From contig JAJQJQ010000007.1 of the NCBI GenBank assembly GCA_028622995.1, positions 1 to 64,000 of the forward strand: a stretch of DNA of 64,000 bases. The letters run 5' to 3'. The translations under genes were made by a program, and so were the position numbers. This stretch comes from Panagrolaimus kolymaensis (lineage: Eukaryota > Nematoda > Chromadorea > Rhabditida > Panagrolaimidae). Of the stretch, positions 1 to 13,100 are shown in pieces (the first letter of the stretch is position 1; the number at the start of each line of letters is the position of its first letter). A model generated the notes under the pieces. The model was given only the letters and a program-made list of their open reading frames with translations. It was not told the DNA's origin and did not search any database.

Positions 1-1910
1 GGTTGTTGTTGTGGGTGAGGTTGTTGTTGTGGTTGTGCACCGGGATTCGAACCCAGCGAAAATTCTGCAACGTCTTGCAAAAATTCCACTGCGCTACGAA
101 ACCCGATATTATAATAACAACTTTTTTGGACTATATGAAAGTGAACTTTTTGTTGAATTTTGAACTAAATTTTCCATTTTTTTGGACAATTTTGAAAGAA
201 AATAAAATAGTGGTTTACCTAAATCATTTATTATATATTTTTTCTCATGTTTTTTAATCCATTTTCTTCCCAACTACCTATTCAATGAAGTAAGGAATAT
301 TTAAATTTAATGTTTTTCATTTAAAGAAATCTTTTTTTAAGGTTAATGCCATGGCAAAAATCAAAAAAATCCAAAATTAATTTTTCTGTTTTAAAAATCT
401 TGTAGTTTATGTATTTTACTAAATATTCGAACTCCACTTTTTTTTTTAATCATTGAGCTCATCAACAAGATATTTGGGTTTTAAATAAATGAATAACATT
501 AAAAAATTTGCTGAATCACATTTTGAGTTACGGTGTTCAATAAAGCATCATATGGATATTTTTATCCAAATATTTATTATATGATTTTTAAAAATTTATT
601 CGGTTTTGAACCGCATACCAATTATGACCTTCAACCAACATCCATAATTTATTTATGGACCTCCTCCTCTATCTATGTAAACGATCACTTCGAGGTGAAC
701 GTAACAACTATAAATTACTTCCAAATCGGCACCATAGGATTTATTTTTAAAAATATGATTTAAAACGTATGTAAAAATGCATAATTAATGAGAAAAATAA
801 GGCACTTTTCATGTGGAATTTTTTTTCTAATTCATATCGTTTTAAATTTGTTTAAGCTTACTCAATGCTTGATGCTGATGTTTTTAAAATTTTTGAAGGC
901 TTCCAAATCGTCACCATAGGATCCGTTTTGAAAAATATTATTGAAAATGGATGTAAAATAGCATAAAAAATGATATTAATAAAGCACTTTTCCTCTGCAA
1001 TTTTTTTTCTTATTCAAAAAGTTTTAAATTCGATTAAGGTACTTCAAGACTTGAAGCAAGTGTTCAAAAAATAAAAAATTCATCGATTGAGGTACTTCCC
1101 GTGCATGCGATTAAAAATCCCGTTGGGGATAATTTTAATATATTTAATAATAATTATTTGGATAAAAAAATTCATATCTCCAATTCAAGCCTTAATTCAA
1201 AGTTGATTTCGTTTCTCAACACATTTATGTTGTTGATGCCCGTGTTCATCAGAGCCATGGATAAATAAAAAATTTTGATTTTGTAAAAACTTTTATTTTC
1301 AATAATTTTTATTAATGTTTTTAGAGCGATTCCAATGAATCTTAGCTCCCACCGTCCACAGGATCATATCGAAATGATCAACATTTTTTAATGTTTTTTC
1401 ATCTTGAAGCTTGTGTTCAAAATTTTTTTTTTATCTCAATTGAAAGGCCTTGCCGTGGATGGCAGTTAAAACAGTAATACAGCATATTTTTTAAATAATA
1501 AATGAAAAATATTTGGATCAAAAAATTCATATGTCCAATTCAGACCGTAATTCAAAACGAGATTCACTAATCTCTCCCTCTATGCTTGTTGATACAAGTG
1601 TTTGGTATGTCAGGAAATAGTTTTATTTATTTTTTTTGCTGCCATTTCTGAAATGTCTTGTATTTGCATGAATTTATTTGAAGAAAAATAAATAAAAACA
1701 AGAAAAAATAAGATCCGCTGAAGGGTCAAAAAATATTTGTTTCATAATTAAAACTTCTATAAAATCTTTCAACACTCAACAGACTGTTTTTGGTTTTTTT
1801 TTGTAGTGAAAACATGCATCAAATATGTTAAAACATTAAAAAGAATTTGTAGAATTATTTCTAGTATGATTAACTAGAAATTTAAATAAGCCAAAAAAAT
1901 CAAAAATTTT

Positions 1911-2060
1911 GTGTTGTTGTTGTTGTTGTTGTTGAGGTTGTTGTTGTGGGTGAGGTTGTTGTTGTGGGTGAGGTTGTTGTTGTGGGTGAGGTTGTTGTTG
2001 TTGTTGAGGTTGTTGTTGTTGTTGAGGTTGTTGTTGTGGGTGAGGTTGTTGTTGTGGTTG
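1911..2060. repeat. 18-bp GT-rich minisatellite inside each satellite unit
   Basis: Plus strand shows interspersed 18-mers of two kinds, TTGTTGTTGTGGGTGAGG and TTGTTGTTGTTGTTGAGG, reading CAACAA-rich on the minus strand. The block is 150 bases in most copies (for example 3935-4084, 5959-6108, 11899-12048, 13923-14072, 15947-16096, 17971-18120), 156 at 19996-20151, 84 at 7983-8066, 9941-10024 and 22026-22109, and 78 at 23984-24061. All six frames look open because of the triplet composition, which creates spurious poly-Gln/Pro, poly-Asn, poly-Leu and poly-Val ORFs. Confidence 0.95.
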
Positions 2061-2129
2061 TGCACCGGGATTCGAACCCAGCGAAAATTCTGCAACGTCT
2101 TGCAAAAATTCCACTGCGCTACGAAACCC
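2061..2129 (-). other. Degenerate tRNA-like head (A and B boxes), present in all 13 copies
   Basis: On the minus strand the sequence contains TAGCGCAGTGG (a good Pol III A box, plus-strand 2111-2121) and, 44 bases downstream, GGTTCGAATCC (a perfect B box, 2068-2078), the spacing found in a short tRNA. The T arm pairs (CTGGG with CCCGG around TTCGAAT), but the acceptor stem and D stem do not, and the central stem TGCAA/TTGCA closes a loop too short for an anticodon. It is therefore a tRNA-derived or tRNA-mimicking element, not a functional tRNA. A T5 run between the boxes would be expected to stop Pol III early. Other copies: 36-104, 4085-4153, 6109-6177, 8067-8135, 10025-10093, 12049-12117, 14073-14141, 16097-16165, 18121-18189, 20152-20220, 22110-22178 and 24062-24130. 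Confidence 0.7.
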
Positions 2130-4134
2130 GATATTATAATAACAACTTTTTTGGACTATATGAAAGTGAACTTTTTGTTGAATTTTGAACTAAATTTTCC
2201 ATTTTTTTGGACAATTTTGAAAGAAAATAAAATAGTGGTTTACCTAAATCATTTATTATATATTTTTTCTCATGTTTTTTAATCCATTTTCTTCCCAACT
2301 ACCTATTCAATGAAGTAAGGAATATTTAAATTTAATGTTTTTCATTTAAAGAAATCTTTTTTTAAGGTTAATGCCATGGCAAAAATCAAAAAAATCCAAA
2401 ATTAATTTTTCTGTTTTAAAAATCTTGTAGTTTATGTATTTTACTAAATATTCGAACTCCACTTTTTTTTTTAATCATTGAGCTCATCAACAAGATATTT
2501 GGGTTTTAAATAAATGAATAACATTAAAAAATTTGCTGAATCACATTTTGAGTTACGGTGTTCAATAAAGCATCATATGGATATTTTTATCCAAATATTT
2601 ATTATATGATTTTTAAAAATTATTCGGTTTTGAACCGCATACCAATTATGACCTTCAACCAACATCCATAATTTATTTATGGACCTCCTCCTCTATCTAT
2701 GTAAACGATCACTTCGAGGTGAACGTAACAACTATAAATTACTTCCAAATCGGCACCATAGGATTTATTTTTAAAAATATGATTTAAAACGTATGTAAAA
2801 ATGCATAATTAATGAGAAAAATAAGGCACTTTTCATGTGGAATTTTTTTTCTAATTCATATCGTTTTAAATTTGTTTAAGCTTACTCAATGCTTGATGCT
2901 GATGTTTTTAAAATTTTTGAAGGCTTCCAAATCGTCACCATAGGATCCGTTTTGAAAAATATTATTGAAAATGGATGTAAAATAGCATAAAAAATGATAT
3001 TAATAAAGCACTTTTCCTCTGCAATTTTTTTTCTTATTCAAAAAGTTTTAAATTCGATTAAGGTACTTCAAGACTTGAAGCAAGTGTTCAAAAAATAAAA
3101 AATTCATCGATTGAGGTACTTCCCGTGCATGCGATTAAAAATCCCGTTGGGGATAATTTTAATATATTTAATAATAATTATTTGGATAAAAAAATTCATA
3201 TCTCCAATTCAAGCCTTAATTCAAAGTTGATTTCGTTTCTCAACACATTTATGTTGTTGATGCCCGTGTTCATCAGAGCCATGGATAAATAAAAAATTTT
3301 GATTTTGTAAAAACTTTTATTTTCAATAATTTTTATTAATGTTTTTAGAGCGATTCCAATGAATCTTAGCTCCCACCGTCCACAGGATCATATCGAAATG
3401 ATCAACATTTTTTAATGTTTTTTCATCTTGAAGCTTGTGTTCAAAATTTTTTTTTTATCTCAATTGAAAGGCCTTGCCGTGGATGGCAGTTAAAACAGTA
3501 ATACAGCATATTTTTTAAATAATAAATGAAAAATATTTGGATCAAAAAATTCATATGTCCAATTCAGACCGTAATTCAAAACGAGATTCACTAATCTCTC
3601 CCTCTATGCTTGTTGATACAAGTGTTTGGTATGTCAGGAAATAGTTTTATTTATTTTTTTTGCTGCCATTTCTGAAATGTCTTGTATTTGCATGAATTTA
3701 TTTGAAGAAAAATAAATAAAAACAAGAAAAAATAAGATCCGCTGAAGGGTCAAAAAATATTTGTTTCATAATTAAAACTTCTATAAAATCTTTCAACACT
3801 CAACAGACTGTTTTTGGTTTTTTTTTGTAGTGAAAACATGCATCAAATATGTTAAAACATTAAAAAGAATTTGTAGAATTATTTCTAGTATGATTAACTA
3901 GAAATTTAAATAAGCCAAAAAAATCAAAAATTTTGTGTTGTTGTTGTTGTTGTGGGTGAGGTTGTTGTTGTTGTTGAGGTTGTTGTTGTGGGTGAGGTTG
4001 TTGTTGTGGGTGAGGTTGTTGTTGTTGTTGAGGTTGTTGTTGTTGTTGAGGTTGTTGTTGTGGGTGAGGTTGTTGTTGTGGTTGTGCACCGGGATTCGAA
4101 CCCAGCGAAAATTCTGCAACGTCTTGCAAAAATT
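2111..4134. repeat. Representative satellite unit with internal divergent duplications
   Basis: One full period, described as the type unit. After the tRNA-like head it holds AT-rich sequence with older internal direct repeats. A block at about 2741-2910 recurs diverged at 2923-3092 (both start with CTTCCAAATCG and share a GCACTTTTC segment). A second block at 3075-3272 recurs at 3429-3628 (both carry TTGAAGC, GTGTTCAAAA, TATTTGGAT and ATTCATAT in the same order). Spacings of about 182 and 354 bases suggest the unit grew from a ~180-base ancestral repeat. The unit ends at the minisatellite and the next tRNA-like head. Confidence 0.8.
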
Positions 4135-7100
4135 CCACTGCGCTACGAAACCCGATATTATAATAACAACTTTTTTGGACTATATGAAAGTGAACTTTTT
4201 GTTGAATTTTGAACTAAATTTTCCATTTTTTTGGACAATTTTGAAAGAAAATAAAATAGTGGTTTACCTAAATCATTTATTATATATTTTTTCTCATGTT
4301 TTTTAATCCATTTTCTTCCCAACTACCTATTCAATGAAGTAAGGAATATTTAAATTTAATGTTTTTCATTTAAAGAAATCTTTTTTTAAGGTTAATGCCA
4401 TGGCAAAAATCAAAAAAATCCAAAATTAATTTTTCTGTTTTAAAAATCTTGTAGTTTATGTATTTTACTAAATATTCGAACTCCACTTTTTTTTTTAATC
4501 ATTGAGCTCATCAACAAGATATTTGGGTTTTAAATAAATGAATAACATTAAAAAATTTGCTGAATCACATTTTGAGTTACGGTGTTCAATAAAGCATCAT
4601 ATGGATATTTTTATCCAAATATTTATTATATGATTTTTAAAAATTATTCGGTTTTGAACCGCATACCAATTATGACCTTCAACCAACATCCATAATTTAT
4701 TTATGGACCTCCTCCTCTATCTATGTAAACGATCACTTCGAGGTGAACGTAACAACTATAAATTACTTCCAAATCGGCACCATAGGATTTATTTTTAAAA
4801 ATATGATTTAAAACGTATGTAAAAATGCATAATTAATGAGAAAAATAAGGCACTTTTCATGTGGAATTTTTTTTCTAATTCATATCGTTTTAAATTTGTT
4901 TAAGCTTACTCAATGCTTGATGCTGATGTTTTTAAAATTTTTGAAGGCTTCCAAATCGTCACCATAGGATCCGTTTTGAAAAATATTATTGAAAATGGAT
5001 GTAAAATAGCATAAAAAATGATATTAATAAAGCACTTTTCCTCTGCAATTTTTTTTCTTATTCAAAAAGTTTTAAATTCGATTAAGGTACTTCAAGACTT
5101 GAAGCAAGTGTTCAAAAAATAAAAAATTCATCGATTGAGGTACTTCCCGTGCATGCGATTAAAAATCCCGTTGGGGATAATTTTAATATATTTAATAATA
5201 ATTATTTGGATAAAAAAATTCATATCTCCAATTCAAGCCTTAATTCAAAGTTGATTTCGTTTCTCAACACATTTATGTTGTTGATGCCCGTGTTCATCAG
5301 AGCCATGGATAAATAAAAAATTTTGATTTTGTAAAAACTTTTATTTTCAATAATTTTTATTAATGTTTTTAGAGCGATTCCAATGAATCTTAGCTCCCAC
5401 CGTCCACAGGATCATATCGAAATGATCAACATTTTTTAATGTTTTTTCATCTTGAAGCTTGTGTTCAAAATTTTTTTTTTATCTCAATTGAAAGGCCTTG
5501 CCGTGGATGGCAGTTAAAACAGTAATACAGCATATTTTTTAAATAATAAATGAAAAATATTTGGATCAAAAAATTCATATGTCCAATTCAGACCGTAATT
5601 CAAAACGAGATTCACTAATCTCTCCCTCTATGCTTGTTGATACAAGTGTTTGGTATGTCAGGAAATAGTTTTATTTATTTTTTTTGCTGCCATTTCTGAA
5701 ATGTCTTGTATTTGCATGAATTTATTTGAAGAAAAATAAATAAAAACAAGAAAAAATAAGATCCGCTGAAGGGTCAAAAAATATTTGTTTCATAATTAAA
5801 ACTTCTATAAAATCTTTCAACACTCAACAGACTGTTTTTGGTTTTTTTTTGTAGTGAAAACATGCATCAAATATGTTAAAACATTAAAAAGAATTTGTAG
5901 AATTATTTCTAGTATGATTAACTAGAAATTTAAATAAGCCAAAAAAATCAAAAATTTTGTGTTGTTGTTGTTGTTGTGGGTGAGGTTGTTGTTGTTGTTG
6001 AGGTTGTTGTTGTGGGTGAGGTTGTTGTTGTGGGTGAGGTTGTTGTTGTTGTTGAGGTTGTTGTTGTTGTTGAGGTTGTTGTTGTGGGTGAGGTTGTTGT
6101 TGTGGTTGTGCACCGGGATTCGAACCCAGCGAAAATTCTGCAACGTCTTGCAAAAATTCCACTGCGCTACGAAACCCGATATTATAATAACAACTTTTTT
6201 GGACTATATGAAAGTGAACTTTTTGTTGAATTTTGAACTAAATTTTCCATTTTTTTGGACAATTTTGAAAGAAAATAAAATAGTGGTTTACCTAAATCAT
6301 TTATTATATATTTTTTCTCATGTTTTTTAATCCATTTTCTTCCCAACTACCTATTCAATGAAGTAAGGAATATTTAAATTTAATGTTTTTCATTTAAAGA
6401 AATCTTTTTTTAAGGTTAATGCCATGGCAAAAATCAAAAAAATCCAAAATTAATTTTTCTGTTTTAAAAATCTTGTAGTTTATGTATTTTACTAAATATT
6501 CGAACTCCACTTTTTTTTTTAATCATTGAGCTCATCAACAAGATATTTGGGTTTTAAATAAATGAATAACATTAAAAAATTTGCTGAATCACATTTTGAG
6601 TTACGGTGTTCAATAAAGCATCATATGGATATTTTTATCCAAATATTTATTATATGATTTTTAAAAATTATTCGGTTTTGAACCGCATACCAATTATGAC
6701 CTTCAACCAACATCCATAATTTATTTATGGACCTCCTCCTCTATCTATGTAAACGATCACTTCGAGGTGAACGTAACAACTATAAATTACTTCCAAATCG
6801 GCACCATAGGATTTATTTTTAAAAATATGATTTAAAACGTATGTAAAAATGCATAATTAATGAGAAAAATAAGGCACTTTTCATGTGGAATTTTTTTTCT
6901 AATTCATATCGTTTTAAATTTGTTTAAGCTTACTCAATGCTTGATGCTGATGTTTTTAAAATTTTTGAAGGCTTCCAAATCGTCACCATAGGATCCGTTT
7001 TGAAAAATATTATTGAAAATGGATGTAAAATAGCATAAAAAATGATATTAATAAAGCACTTTTCCTCTGCAATTTTTTTTCTTATTCAAAAAGTTTTAAA

Positions 7101-10100
7101 TTCGATTAAGGTACTTCAAGACTTGAAGCAAGTGTTCAAAAAATAAAAAATTCATCGATTGAGGTACTTCCCGTGCATGCGATTAAAAATCCCGTTGGGG
7201 ATAATTTTAATATATTTAATAATAATTATTTGGATAAAAAAATTCATATCTCCAATTCAAGCCTTAATTCAAAGTTGATTTCGTTTCTCAACACATTTAT
7301 GTTGTTGATGCCCGTGTTCATCAGAGCCATGGATAAATAAAAAATTTTGATTTTGTAAAAACTTTTATTTTCAATAATTTTTATTAATGTTTTTAGAGCG
7401 ATTCCAATGAATCTTAGCTCCCACCGTCCACAGGATCATATCGAAATGATCAACATTTTTTAATGTTTTTTCATCTTGAAGCTTGTGTTCAAAATTTTTT
7501 TTTTATCTCAATTGAAAGGCCTTGCCGTGGATGGCAGTTAAAACAGTAATACAGCATATTTTTTAAATAATAAATGAAAAATATTTGGATCAAAAAATTC
7601 ATATGTCCAATTCAGACCGTAATTCAAAACGAGATTCACTAATCTCTCCCTCTATGCTTGTTGATACAAGTGTTTGGTATGTCAGGAAATAGTTTTATTT
7701 ATTTTTTTTGCTGCCATTTCTGAAATGTCTTGTATTTGCATGAATTTATTTGAAGAAAAATAAATAAAAACAAGAAAAAATAAGATCCGCTGAAGGGTCA
7801 AAAAATATTTGTTTCATAATTAAAACTTCTATAAAATCTTTCAACACTCAACAGACTGTTTTTGGTTTTTTTTTGTAGTGAAAACATGCATCAAATATGT
7901 TAAAACATTAAAAAGAATTTGTAGAATTATTTCTAGTTTGATTAACTAGAAATTTAAATAAGCCAAAAAAATCAAAAATTTTGTGTTGTTGTTGTTGTTG
8001 TTGTTGTGGGTGAGGTTGTTGTTGTTGTTGAGGTTGTTGTTGTGGGTGAGGTTGTTGTTGTGGTTGTGCACCGGGATTCGAACCCAGCGAAAATTCTGCA
8101 ACGTCTTGCAAAAATTCCACTGCGCTACGAAACCCGATATTATAATAACAACTTTTTTGGACTATATGAAAGTGAACTTTTTGTTGAATTTTGAACTAAA
8201 TTTTCCATTTTTTTGGACAATTTTGAAAGAAAATAAAATAGTGGTTTACCTAAATCATTTATTATATATTTTTTCTCATGTTTTTTAATCCATTTTCTTC
8301 CCAACTACCTATTCAATGAAGTAAGGAATATTTAAATTTAATGTTTTTCATTTAAAGAAATCTTTTTTTAAGGTTAATGCCATGGCAAAAATCAAAAAAA
8401 TCCAAAATTAATTTTTCTGTTTTAAAAATCTTGTAGTTTATGTATTTTACTAAATATTCGAACTCCACTTTTTTTTTTAATCATTGAGCTCATCAACAAG
8501 ATATTTGGGTTTTAAATAAATGAATAACATTAAAAAATTTGCTGAATCACATTTTGAGTTACGGTGTTCAATAAAGCATCATATGGATATTTTTATCCAA
8601 ATATTTATTATATGATTTTTAAAAATTATTCGGTTTTGAACCGCATACCAATTATGACCTTCAACCAACATCCATAATTTATTTATGGACCTCCTCCTCT
8701 ATCTATGTAAACGATCACTTCGAGGTGAACGTAACAACTATAAATTACTTCCAAATCGGCACCATAGGATTTATTTTTAAAAATATGATTTAAAACGTAT
8801 GTAAAAATGCATAATTAATGAGAAAAATAAGGCACTTTTCATGTGGAATTTTTTTTCTAATTCATATCGTTTTAAATTTGTTTAAGCTTACTCAATGCTT
8901 GATGCTGATGTTTTTAAAATTTTTGAAGGCTTCCAAATCGTCACCATAGGATCCGTTTTGAAAAATATTATTGAAAATGGATGTAAAATAGCATAAAAAA
9001 TGATATTAATAAAGCACTTTTCCTCTGCAATTTTTTTTCTTATTCAAAAAGTTTTAAATTCGATTAAGGTACTTCAAGACTTGAAGCAAGTGTTCAAAAA
9101 ATAAAAAATTCATCGATTGAGGTACTTCCCGTGCATGCGATTAAAAATCCCGTTGGGGATAATTTTAATATATTTAATAATAATTATTTGGATAAAAAAA
9201 TTCATATCTCCAATTCAAGCCTTAATTCAAAGTTGATTTCGTTTCTCAACACATTTATGTTGTTGATGCCCGTGTTCATCAGAGCCATGGATAAATAAAA
9301 AATTTTGATTTTGTAAAAACTTTTATTTTCAATAATTTTTATTAATGTTTTTAGAGCGATTCCAATGAATCTTAGCTCCCACCGTCCACAGGATCATATC
9401 GAAATGATCAACATTTTTTAATGTTTTTTCATCTTGAAGCTTGTGTTCAAAATTTTTTTTTTATCTCAATTGAAAGGCCTTGCCGTGGATGGCAGTTAAA
9501 ACAGTAATACAGCATATTTTTTAAATAATAAATGAAAAATATTTGGATCAAAAAATTCATATGTCCAATTCAGACCGTAATTCAAAACGAGATTCACTAA
9601 TCTCTCCCTCTATGCTTGTTGATACAAGTGTTTGGTATGTCAGGAAATAGTTTTATTTATTTTTTTTGCTGCCATTTCTGAAATGTCTTGTATTTGCATG
9701 AATTTATTTGAAGAAAAATAAATAAAAACAAGAAAAAATAAGATCCGCTGAAGGGTCAAAAAATATTTGTTTCATAATTAAAACTTCTATAAAATCTTTC
9801 AACACTCAACAGACTGTTTTTGGTTTTTTTTTGTAGTGAAAACATGCATCAAATATGTTAAAACATTAAAAAGAATTTGTAGAATTATTTCTAGTTTGAT
9901 TAACTAGAAATTTAAATAAGCCAAAAAAATCAAAAATTTTGTGTTGTTGTTGTTGTTGTTGTTGTGGGTGAGGTTGTTGTTGTTGTTGAGGTTGTTGTTG
10001 TGGGTGAGGTTGTTGTTGTGGTTGTGCACCGGGATTCGAACCCAGCGAAAATTCTGCAACGTCTTGCAAAAATTCCACTGCGCTACGAAACCCGATATTA

Positions 10101-13100
10101 TAATAACAACTTTTTTGGACTATATGAAAGTGAACTTTTTGTTGAATTTTGAACTAAATTTTCCATTTTTTTGGACAATTTTGAAAGAAAATAAAATAGT
10201 GGTTTACCTAAATCATTTATTATATATTTTTTCTCATGTTTTTTAATCCATTTTCTTCCCAACTACCTATTCAATGAAGTAAGGAATATTTAAATTTAAT
10301 GTTTTTCATTTAAAGAAATCTTTTTTTAAGGTTAATGCCATGGCAAAAATCAAAAAAATCCAAAATTAATTTTTCTGTTTTAAAAATCTTGTAGTTTATG
10401 TATTTTACTAAATATTCGAACTCCACTTTTTTTTTTAATCATTGAGCTCATCAACAAGATATTTGGGTTTTAAATAAATGAATAACATTAAAAAATTTGC
10501 TGAATCACATTTTGAGTTACGGTGTTCAATAAAGCATCATATGGATATTTTTATCCAAATATTTATTATATGATTTTTAAAAATTATTCGGTTTTGAACC
10601 GCATACCAATTATGACCTTCAACCAACATCCATAATTTATTTATGGACCTCCTCCTCTATCTATGTAAACGATCACTTCGAGGTGAACGTAACAACTATA
10701 AATTACTTCCAAATCGGCACCATAGGATTTATTTTTAAAAATATGATTTAAAACGTATGTAAAAATGCATAATTAATGAGAAAAATAAGGCACTTTTCAT
10801 GTGGAATTTTTTTTCTAATTCATATCGTTTTAAATTTGTTTAAGCTTACTCAATGCTTGATGCTGATGTTTTTAAAATTTTTGAAGGCTTCCAAATCGTC
10901 ACCATAGGATCCGTTTTGAAAAATATTATTGAAAATGGATGTAAAATAGCATAAAAAATGATATTAATAAAGCACTTTTCCTCTGCAATTTTTTTTCTTA
11001 TTCAAAAAGTTTTAAATTCGATTAAGGTACTTCAAGACTTGAAGCAAGTGTTCAAAAAATAAAAAATTCATCGATTGAGGTACTTCCCGTGCATGCGATT
11101 AAAAATCCCGTTGGGGATAATTTTAATATATTTAATAATAATTATTTGGATAAAAAAATTCATATCTCCAATTCAAGCCTTAATTCAAAGTTGATTTCGT
11201 TTCTCAACACATTTATGTTGTTGATGCCCGTGTTCATCAGAGCCATGGATAAATAAAAAATTTTGATTTTGTAAAAACTTTTATTTTCAATAATTTTTAT
11301 TAATGTTTTTAGAGCGATTCCAATGAATCTTAGCTCCCACCGTCCACAGGATCATATCGAAATGATCAACATTTTTTAATGTTTTTTCATCTTGAAGCTT
11401 GTGTTCAAAATTTTTTTTTTATCTCAATTGAAAGGCCTTGCCGTGGATGGCAGTTAAAACAGTAATACAGCATATTTTTTAAATAATAAATGAAAAATAT
11501 TTGGATCAAAAAATTCATATGTCCAATTCAGACCGTAATTCAAAACGAGATTCACTAATCTCTCCCTCTATGCTTGTTGATACAAGTGTTTGGTATGTCA
11601 GGAAATAGTTTTATTTATTTTTTTTGCTGCCATTTCTGAAATGTCTTGTATTTGCATGAATTTATTTGAAGAAAAATAAATAAAAACAAGAAAAAATAAG
11701 ATCCGCTGAAGGGTCAAAAAATATTTGTTTCATAATTAAAACTTCTATAAAATCTTTCAACACTCAACAGACTGTTTTTGGTTTTTTTTTGTAGTGAAAA
11801 CATGCATCAAATATGTTAAAACATTAAAAAGAATTTGTAGAATTATTTCTAGTTTGATTAACTAGAAATTTAAATAAGCCAAAAAAATCAAAAATTTTGT
11901 GTTGTTGTTGTTGTTGTGGGTGAGGTTGTTGTTGTTGTTGAGGTTGTTGTTGTGGGTGAGGTTGTTGTTGTGGGTGAGGTTGTTGTTGTTGTTGAGGTTG
12001 TTGTTGTTGTTGAGGTTGTTGTTGTGGGTGAGGTTGTTGTTGTGGTTGTGCACCGGGATTCGAACCCAGCGAAAATTCTGCAACGTCTTGCAAAAATTCC
12101 ACTGCGCTACGAAACCCGATATTATAATAACAACTTTTTTGGACTATATGAAAGTGAACTTTTTGTTGAATTTTGAACTAAATTTTCCATTTTTTTGGAC
12201 AATTTTGAAAGAAAATAAAATAGTGGTTTACCTAAATCATTTATTATATATTTTTTCTCATGTTTTTTAATCCATTTTCTTCCCAACTACCTATTCAATG
12301 AAGTAAGGAATATTTAAATTTAATGTTTTTCATTTAAAGAAATCTTTTTTTAAGGTTAATGCCATGGCAAAAATCAAAAAAATCCAAAATTAATTTTTCT
12401 GTTTTAAAAATCTTGTAGTTTATGTATTTTACTAAATATTCGAACTCCACTTTTTTTTTTAATCATTGAGCTCATCAACAAGATATTTGGGTTTTAAATA
12501 AATGAATAACATTAAAAAATTTGCTGAATCACATTTTGAGTTACGGTGTTCAATAAAGCATCATATGGATATTTTTATCCAAATATTTATTATATGATTT
12601 TTAAAAATTATTCGGTTTTGAACCGCATACCAATTATGACCTTCAACCAACATCCATAATTTATTTATGGACCTCCTCCTCTATCTATGTAAACGATCAC
12701 TTCGAGGTGAACGTAACAACTATAAATTACTTCCAAATCGGCACCATAGGATTTATTTTTAAAAATATGATTTAAAACGTATGTAAAAATGCATAATTAA
12801 TGAGAAAAATAAGGCACTTTTCATGTGGAATTTTTTTTCTAATTCATATCGTTTTAAATTTGTTTAAGCTTACTCAATGCTTGATGCTGATGTTTTTAAA
12901 ATTTTTGAAGGCTTCCAAATCGTCACCATAGGATCCGTTTTGAAAAATATTATTGAAAATGGATGTAAAATAGCATAAAAAATGATATTAATAAAGCACT
13001 TTTCCTCTGCAATTTTTTTTCTTATTCAAAAAGTTTTAAATTCGATTAAGGTACTTCAAGACTTGAAGCAAGTGTTCAAAAAATAAAAAATTCATCGATT

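Noticed and set aside
533..763. 76-residue ORF in the first satellite copy
   Set aside because: Exists only because this copy has one extra T near 598. The other copies are frameshifted at that point.
1911..2060. CRISPR-like array or G-quadruplex tract
   Set aside because: No unique spacers between repeats, and G-runs are too sparse for a regular quadruplex. It is an ordinary minisatellite in a eukaryotic satellite.
1836..2114. Minus-strand poly-Gln/Pro ORF (92 residues) repeated in the satellite units
   Set aside because: It starts at GTG inside the tRNA-like head and is mostly the CAA-rich minisatellite read in one frame. The other frames are equally open, and its length changes freely among units.
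2061..2129. Functional tRNA gene
   Set aside because: A and B boxes are present, but the acceptor and D stems do not pair, there is no proper anticodon loop, and T5 and T4 runs lie inside.
1911..2282. Plus-strand Leu/Val-rich ORFs over the minisatellite
   Set aside because: Product of TTG/GTT triplets with non-ATG starts. No selection for frame is visible, and the tail crosses the tRNA-like element.
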